Of a stretch of DNA of 9,036 nt, positions 6,525-9,036 are shown piece after piece; positions within the stretch are counted from its first letter, which is position 1, and every line of letters begins with the position of its first letter. Both the position numbers and the translations under genes were made by a program. Source of the DNA: Nitrospirae bacterium RBG_16_43_11. Its GTDB lineage: Bacteria; Nitrospirota; 9FT-COMBO-42-15; HDB-SIOI813. Under the pieces are notes generated by a model that had not been told where the DNA came from, did not search any database, and worked only from the letters and a program-made list of their open reading frames with translations. The DNA lies in assembly GCA_001805165.1 (NCBI GenBank), contig MHEI01000077.1, positions 12,212-21,247 on the forward strand, read 5' to 3'.

Positions 6525-7487
6525 TCAGTCAGTATACCTGCCCTTGTATAGATACCTGCCAAGAGGCTTATTAAAACTGCTGAAATCTCCTTCGCCGGAA
6601 TCTGACCGGACAGCCTTCCGGAATACATTTACCTTGGCACTCAAATCATCTAAATTATGTAGTATAATAGCCTCTAAAGTCTGTGGCATCTTGGGTGAAC
6701 CCCACTCATATGTCCCCTGATGGCTTAATATTATGTGTCTCACGAGCATGGCAAGTTTCGCAGGAAAGTCTCCGATTAGACGGATCTTCTCATCCACCAT
6801 TTCTACCCCTATCACTATGTGGCCGATCAGTCTGCCTTCGTCAGTGTAGTCAAGACTCCTCTTATATTTTAATTCCCGGACCTTGCCAATGTCATGCAAA
6901 ATGGCCCCTGTAACAAGAAGGTCTAAGTCAATCTCAGCATAACGATTCTTTATATCCTTACACAGATCAACAATCTCAAGAGAGTGTTCAAGTAACCCTC
7001 CTAAAAAGGCATGATGTATATCCTTGGCTGCCGGTGCTATTTTAAACAACGCCATGAATTCTTTATCTTCATAGAATAGGATCAGCAATCTTTGTAAATA
7101 GGGATTCCTGAGATCAGTAATGACAGTATAAAGTCTTTTCTCCAGCGCATCAAAGTCATATTCTGACACAGCAACAAAATCCTTTAGTTCAACTATATCG
7201 TCCACTATCTTCTCAATCGCCTTTATGTTGATCTCCTTTGTACCCTGATAACTGTTAACAGCCCCTTTGATCATTACAAAATCATCTATAGTGAACCTGC
7301 CGGAAAACTCTTCAACATTATCCCATACCTTACAATCAATAGTTCCGGTTCTGTCGCAGAGCCTCAGCATCAGGTAAGGCTTCCCGTCTTTTCTGACAAG
7401 TTGCTGCTTTCCCTTGACTAAGAAGATGTCTTCGACCCCTTCACCGTCTTTTATATTGGCGATCTCACTTATAAATTTTGTCTTCAT
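6525..7487 (-). CDS. OB-fold/HD-domain protein, YhaM-like 3'-5' exoribonuclease
   Basis: The 320-residue product has an N-terminal OB-fold nucleic-acid-binding domain (about 15-95, including YLMLRLCDRTGTIDCKVWDN and FVMIKGAV). A C-terminal HD domain follows, with the ligands expected of a metal-dependent phosphohydrolase: His159 and His168 (GGLLEHSLE), His198-Asp199 (AILHDIGK), His223 (GHIVIG), His251 and His256 (HIILSHQG) and a late HNLDDLSAKV. This domain pair and these motifs match the YhaM/Cbf1 group, whose Bacillus and Staphylococcus members are 3'-5' exoribonucleases. Activity on RNA is inferred from the family. I chose ATG 7487 because AAGG lies about eight bases upstream and a consensus promoter occupies 7504-7532. 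The frame extends to ATG 7559, but that start would lie upstream of the promoter's own start site. The gene is probably first in the long minus-strand unit and is divergent from fbp. It ends 12 bp before pgsA. Confidence 0.87.
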   Translation of the reverse strand: MKTKFISEIANIKDGEGVEDIFLVKGKQQLVRKDGKPYLMLRLCDRTGTIDCKVWDNVEEFSGRFTIDDFVMIKGAVNSYQGTKEINIKAIEKIVDDIVELKDFVAVSEYDFDALEKRLYTVITDLRNPYLQRLLILFYEDKEFMALFKIAPAAKDIHHAFLGGLLEHSLEIVDLCKDIKNRYAEIDLDLLVTGAILHDIGKVRELKYKRSLDYTDEGRLIGHIVIGVEMVDEKIRLIGDFPAKLAMLVRHIILSHQGTYEWGSPKMPQTLEAIILHNLDDLSAKVNVFRKAVRSDSGEGDFSSFNKPLGRYLYKGRYTD

Positions 7488-7503
7488 ATTAATACCTTGA
7501 AAA

Positions 7504-7532
7504 ATTATATGGAATAGTAACATGGCTGTCAA
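7504..7532 (-). promoter_or_regulatory. Perfect-consensus sigma-70 promoter of the yhaM-like/pgsA/aroE/pil unit
   Basis: On the minus strand TTGACA (7532-7527) and TATAAT (7509-7504) match the sigma-70 consensus at all 12 positions with the optimal 17-bp spacer. The expected start near 7497 gives a leader of about 10 bases carrying an AAGG Shine-Dalgarno before the ATG at 7487. Such a promoter usually means strong, little-regulated transcription. The match is seen directly; activity is inferred. Confidence 0.8.
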
Positions 7533-7546
7533 CCCATGTCTTTTGT

Positions 7547-7575
7547 TTGACAAGCACATCCCGCTTTGTTACCAT
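7547..7575 (+). promoter_or_regulatory. Putative sigma-70 promoter of fbp
   Basis: On the plus strand a perfect TTGACA -35 (7547-7552) is followed after 17 bp by TACCAT (7570-7575), a four-of-six match to TATAAT. It is preceded by TGT, which would make an extended -10. The predicted start near 7582 gives a leader of about 25 bases containing the fbp Shine-Dalgarno GGGAGGT (7594-7600), six bases before the ATG. The -10 is imperfect, so confidence is moderate. Confidence 0.48.
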
Positions 7576-7606
7576 CCAGTAAATCCTTTCATAGGGAGGT
7601 TATGTC

Positions 7607-8614
7607 ATGAAACTCAAGACTATAGAGCAACACATACTCGATCAGCAGCGCAAATATCCAGGGGCATCAGGTGGGTTTTCCGGGCTTCTTTATGACATAG
7701 CACTGGCTGCAAAGATTATAGGTAAACAGGTTAATATGGCAGGTCTGGTTAATGTCATCGGTGCAACAGGGGATGTAAACATTCAGGGTGAGGTTGTGCA
7801 GAAGATGGATACATATGCCAATGATCTCCTGATCAACATTCTTACAAACGGTGGTAAGGTCTGTGCCATTGCCTCAGAGGAGAATGAGAATATAGTTGAG
7901 ATTCATGATGAGTTCCTCGTTGGGAAATATGCAATAAACATGGACCCTCTGGACGGTTCATCTAATATCGGCGCTAATGTGAGTATCGGGACAATATTCT
8001 CGATCCACCGCAAGATCAGCAAGGGACATAAGGGGTCGGAAGAAGATTGTCTTCAGAAGGGCACTAAACAGGCATGTGCCGGTTATGTCATTTATGGGTC
8101 ATCTACGATGCTTGTCTACACAACAGGTACAGGGGTGCATGGATTTACATTAGATCCGACTGTAGGTGAATTTATACTTTCGCACGAGAATATACAGATG
8201 CCGGAGCCGTGCAAAATATATAGTGTAAATGAAGGAAATTATAATTACTGGGATAACGGGACAAAAAAATATATAGAATCTCTGAAAGAGGTGGATAAAA
8301 CCTCAAATCGGCCGTACACTTCACGGTATATTGGCTCGCTCGTGTCAGACTTCCACAGAAACCTCTTATATGGCGGAATCTTCCTCTATCCGGCGGACTA
8401 CAAAAAGGATCCCAAGAAACCGGAAGGGAAGCTCAGGTTACTATTTGAGGCATCGCCGATTGCATTTATTGCTGAACAGGCAGGAGGATATGCAACCACA
8501 GGAACTCAGAGGATACTGGACATAGAGCCGAAACATCTCCACCATCGGGTTCCGCTTATTGTGGGGAATAAGAGCGAAGTTTTAAGGTATGAAGAGTTTT
8601 TGAAGAGGGGTTAA
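7607..8614 (+). CDS. fbp: Class I fructose-1,6-bisphosphatase
   Basis: This enzyme hydrolyses fructose-1,6-bisphosphate to fructose-6-phosphate, the regulated step of gluconeogenesis (and of the Calvin cycle where present), in the cytoplasm. The 335-residue product has normal class I length. Metal-binding motifs are present in order: GDVNIQGE (55-62), the acidic pair SEENE (90-94, Glu91 and Glu92) and MDPLDGSSNI (112-121, Asp113 and Asp116). The sugar-phosphate region YTSRYIGSLVSDFHRNLLYG (237-256) follows. The class I active-site signature GKLRLLFEASPIA (274-286) includes Glu281. The usual Asn-Pro-Met of that signature reads Ser-Pro-Ile here, still within the published pattern. The start at ATG 7607 is fixed by GGGAGGT (7594-7600). 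The gene stands alone on the plus strand, divergent from the YhaM-like gene, and its stop overlaps that of the convergent adenine deaminase gene. No Calvin-cycle or glycolytic neighbours are visible, so gluconeogenesis is the default role. Confidence 0.96.
   Translation: MKLKTIEQHILDQQRKYPGASGGFSGLLYDIALAAKIIGKQVNMAGLVNVIGATGDVNIQGEVVQKMDTYANDLLINILTNGGKVCAIASEENENIVEIHDEFLVGKYAINMDPLDGSSNIGANVSIGTIFSIHRKISKGHKGSEEDCLQKGTKQACAGYVIYGSSTMLVYTTGTGVHGFTLDPTVGEFILSHENIQMPEPCKIYSVNEGNYNYWDNGTKKYIESLKEVDKTSNRPYTSRYIGSLVSDFHRNLLYGGIFLYPADYKKDPKKPEGKLRLLFEASPIAFIAEQAGGYATTGTQRILDIEPKHLHHRVPLIVGNKSEVLRYEEFLKRG
8611..8614. other. Shared TTAA: overlapping convergent stop codons of fbp and ade
   Basis: The palindrome TTAA holds the fbp stop (8612-8614, TAA on plus) and the adenine deaminase stop (8613-8611, TAA on minus). 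The two coding regions therefore meet tail to tail with no spacer and no room for a terminator between them. Confidence 0.85.
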
Positions 8615-9036
8615 GGTTCTATTCCAACGATCTCAAACCTCTTCACATCAACAAGACCTTTATCAGTAATCTTTAGCTCAGGTATTACGGGGAGGGCAAG
8701 AAAAGATAGTTTAATGAATGGGGATAATGGCTTTACTCCAAGCCCCCTGGCAATAGTTAAGAGCTTTTCCTCTTCTTTCACAACATCTTCAAGAGATTTG
8801 TTTGAGAGTAATCCTGCTATTGGCAAGGAAAGTCTGCCTAAAACCTCTCCTCCCTTAACTATTACATGACCGCCTCCCATCTCAATAATCTCCTTAACCG
8901 CTTTATACATATCCCTGTCATTGGTCCCTGCAACGATTATATTGTGTGAGTCATGAGATACTGACGATGCGAGTGCGCCCTCCTTAAGTCCGAATCCACG
9001 GACGAACCCAATCCCGATATTACCTGTTGCATTGTG
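8611..9036 (-). CDS. ade: Adenine deaminase, C-terminal part (cut by right window edge)
   Basis: The last 141 residues are present and the frame is open to the window edge, so the start and the metal-binding amidohydrolase barrel lie beyond 9036. The visible part matches the C-terminal domain of bacterial adenine deaminases (Ade/AdeC family). It reads HNATGNIGIGFVRGFGLKEG, then ASSVSHDSHNIIVAGTNDRD, a GGGHVIVKGG segment, SLPIAGLLSN, and finally KLSFLALPVIPELKITDKG with LVDVKRF. The enzyme converts adenine to hypoxanthine and ammonia for purine salvage. The family is distinct from the adenosine-deaminase-like adenine deaminases, and the HDSHN and ALPVIPELK stretches are diagnostic. An internal ATG at 8910 falls in mid-domain and is not the start. 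The TAA stop overlaps the stop of the convergent fbp. No intrinsic terminator is visible at the junction. Confidence 0.93.
   Translation of the reverse strand, partial: HNATGNIGIGFVRGFGLKEGALASSVSHDSHNIIVAGTNDRDMYKAVKEIIEMGGGHVIVKGGEVLGRLSLPIAGLLSNKSLEDVVKEEEKLLTIARGLGVKPLSPFIKLSFLALPVIPELKITDKGLVDVKRFEIVGIEP

Noticed and set aside
7488..7559. N-terminal extension of the YhaM-like protein from ATG 7559
   Set aside because: The extension contains the perfect -35/-10 promoter, so its ATG would lie upstream of the expected transcript start; ATG 7487 has its own AAGG site.
1..9036. A new defence, mobile or biosynthetic system
   Set aside because: All coding space is taken by intact or edge-cut members of well-known families; there are no repeats of CRISPR type, transposase genes, tRNA-linked sites or unknown genes.

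Overview
The window looks like an ordinary chromosomal core region of a Gram-negative, type IV pilus-bearing bacterium of moderate, slightly AT-rich composition. The order pilB-pilT-pilC-pilS on one strand, a PilT with the classical AIRNLIRE box, a PilB with an MshEN-type N-terminus and a YhaM-like OB/HD protein recall Desulfobacterota (Geobacter-like) or Nitrospirota genomes. That placement is an inference from gene content and order; no marker here settles it.

Layout. From about 7490 down to position 1, everything is on the minus strand. The genes, in transcription order, are a YhaM-like OB-fold/HD nuclease (7487-6525), a PgsA-type CDP-alcohol phosphatidyltransferase (6512-5982), shikimate dehydrogenase aroE (5940-5062), then the pilus genes pilB (4980-3274), pilT (3208-2117), pilC (2117-912) and the 5' part of pilS (883-1, cut by the window edge). 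Gaps are short (12, 41, 81, 65, -1 and 28 bp), so one long transcription unit is likely. It appears to be fed by a perfect-consensus sigma-70 promoter at 7504-7532 and probably by a second promoter just before aroE. On the plus strand, fbp (class I fructose-1,6-bisphosphatase, 7607-8614) is read divergently from the same 119-bp intergenic region. At its end fbp meets, tail to tail, the 3' part of an adenine deaminase gene (9036-8611, minus), and the two genes share one TTAA for their stop codons.

How they work together. PilB (extension ATPase), PilT (retraction ATPase) and PilC (inner-membrane platform) form the motor module of a type IVa pilus. PilS is the sensor kinase that in known systems works with PilR to control pilin transcription; pilR and pilA would be expected beyond the left edge. 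The upstream genes are housekeeping functions: RNA processing, phosphatidylglycerol synthesis and the shikimate pathway. fbp (gluconeogenesis) and ade (purine salvage) are separate metabolic genes.

I found no CRISPR array, RNA gene, insertion sequence, phage gene or evident new defence or biosynthetic system, and there is no gene-free stretch over 120 bp. The points worth a second look are small: a probably leaderless aroE with an extended -10 promoter, a GCAG-rich heptad repeat with a hairpin between aroE and pilB, a compact divergent promoter, TTG starts on pgsA and pilS, a ribosome-binding site written into the PilT C-terminus, a possible c-di-GMP site in PilB with a changed first motif, and the shared TTAA stop.
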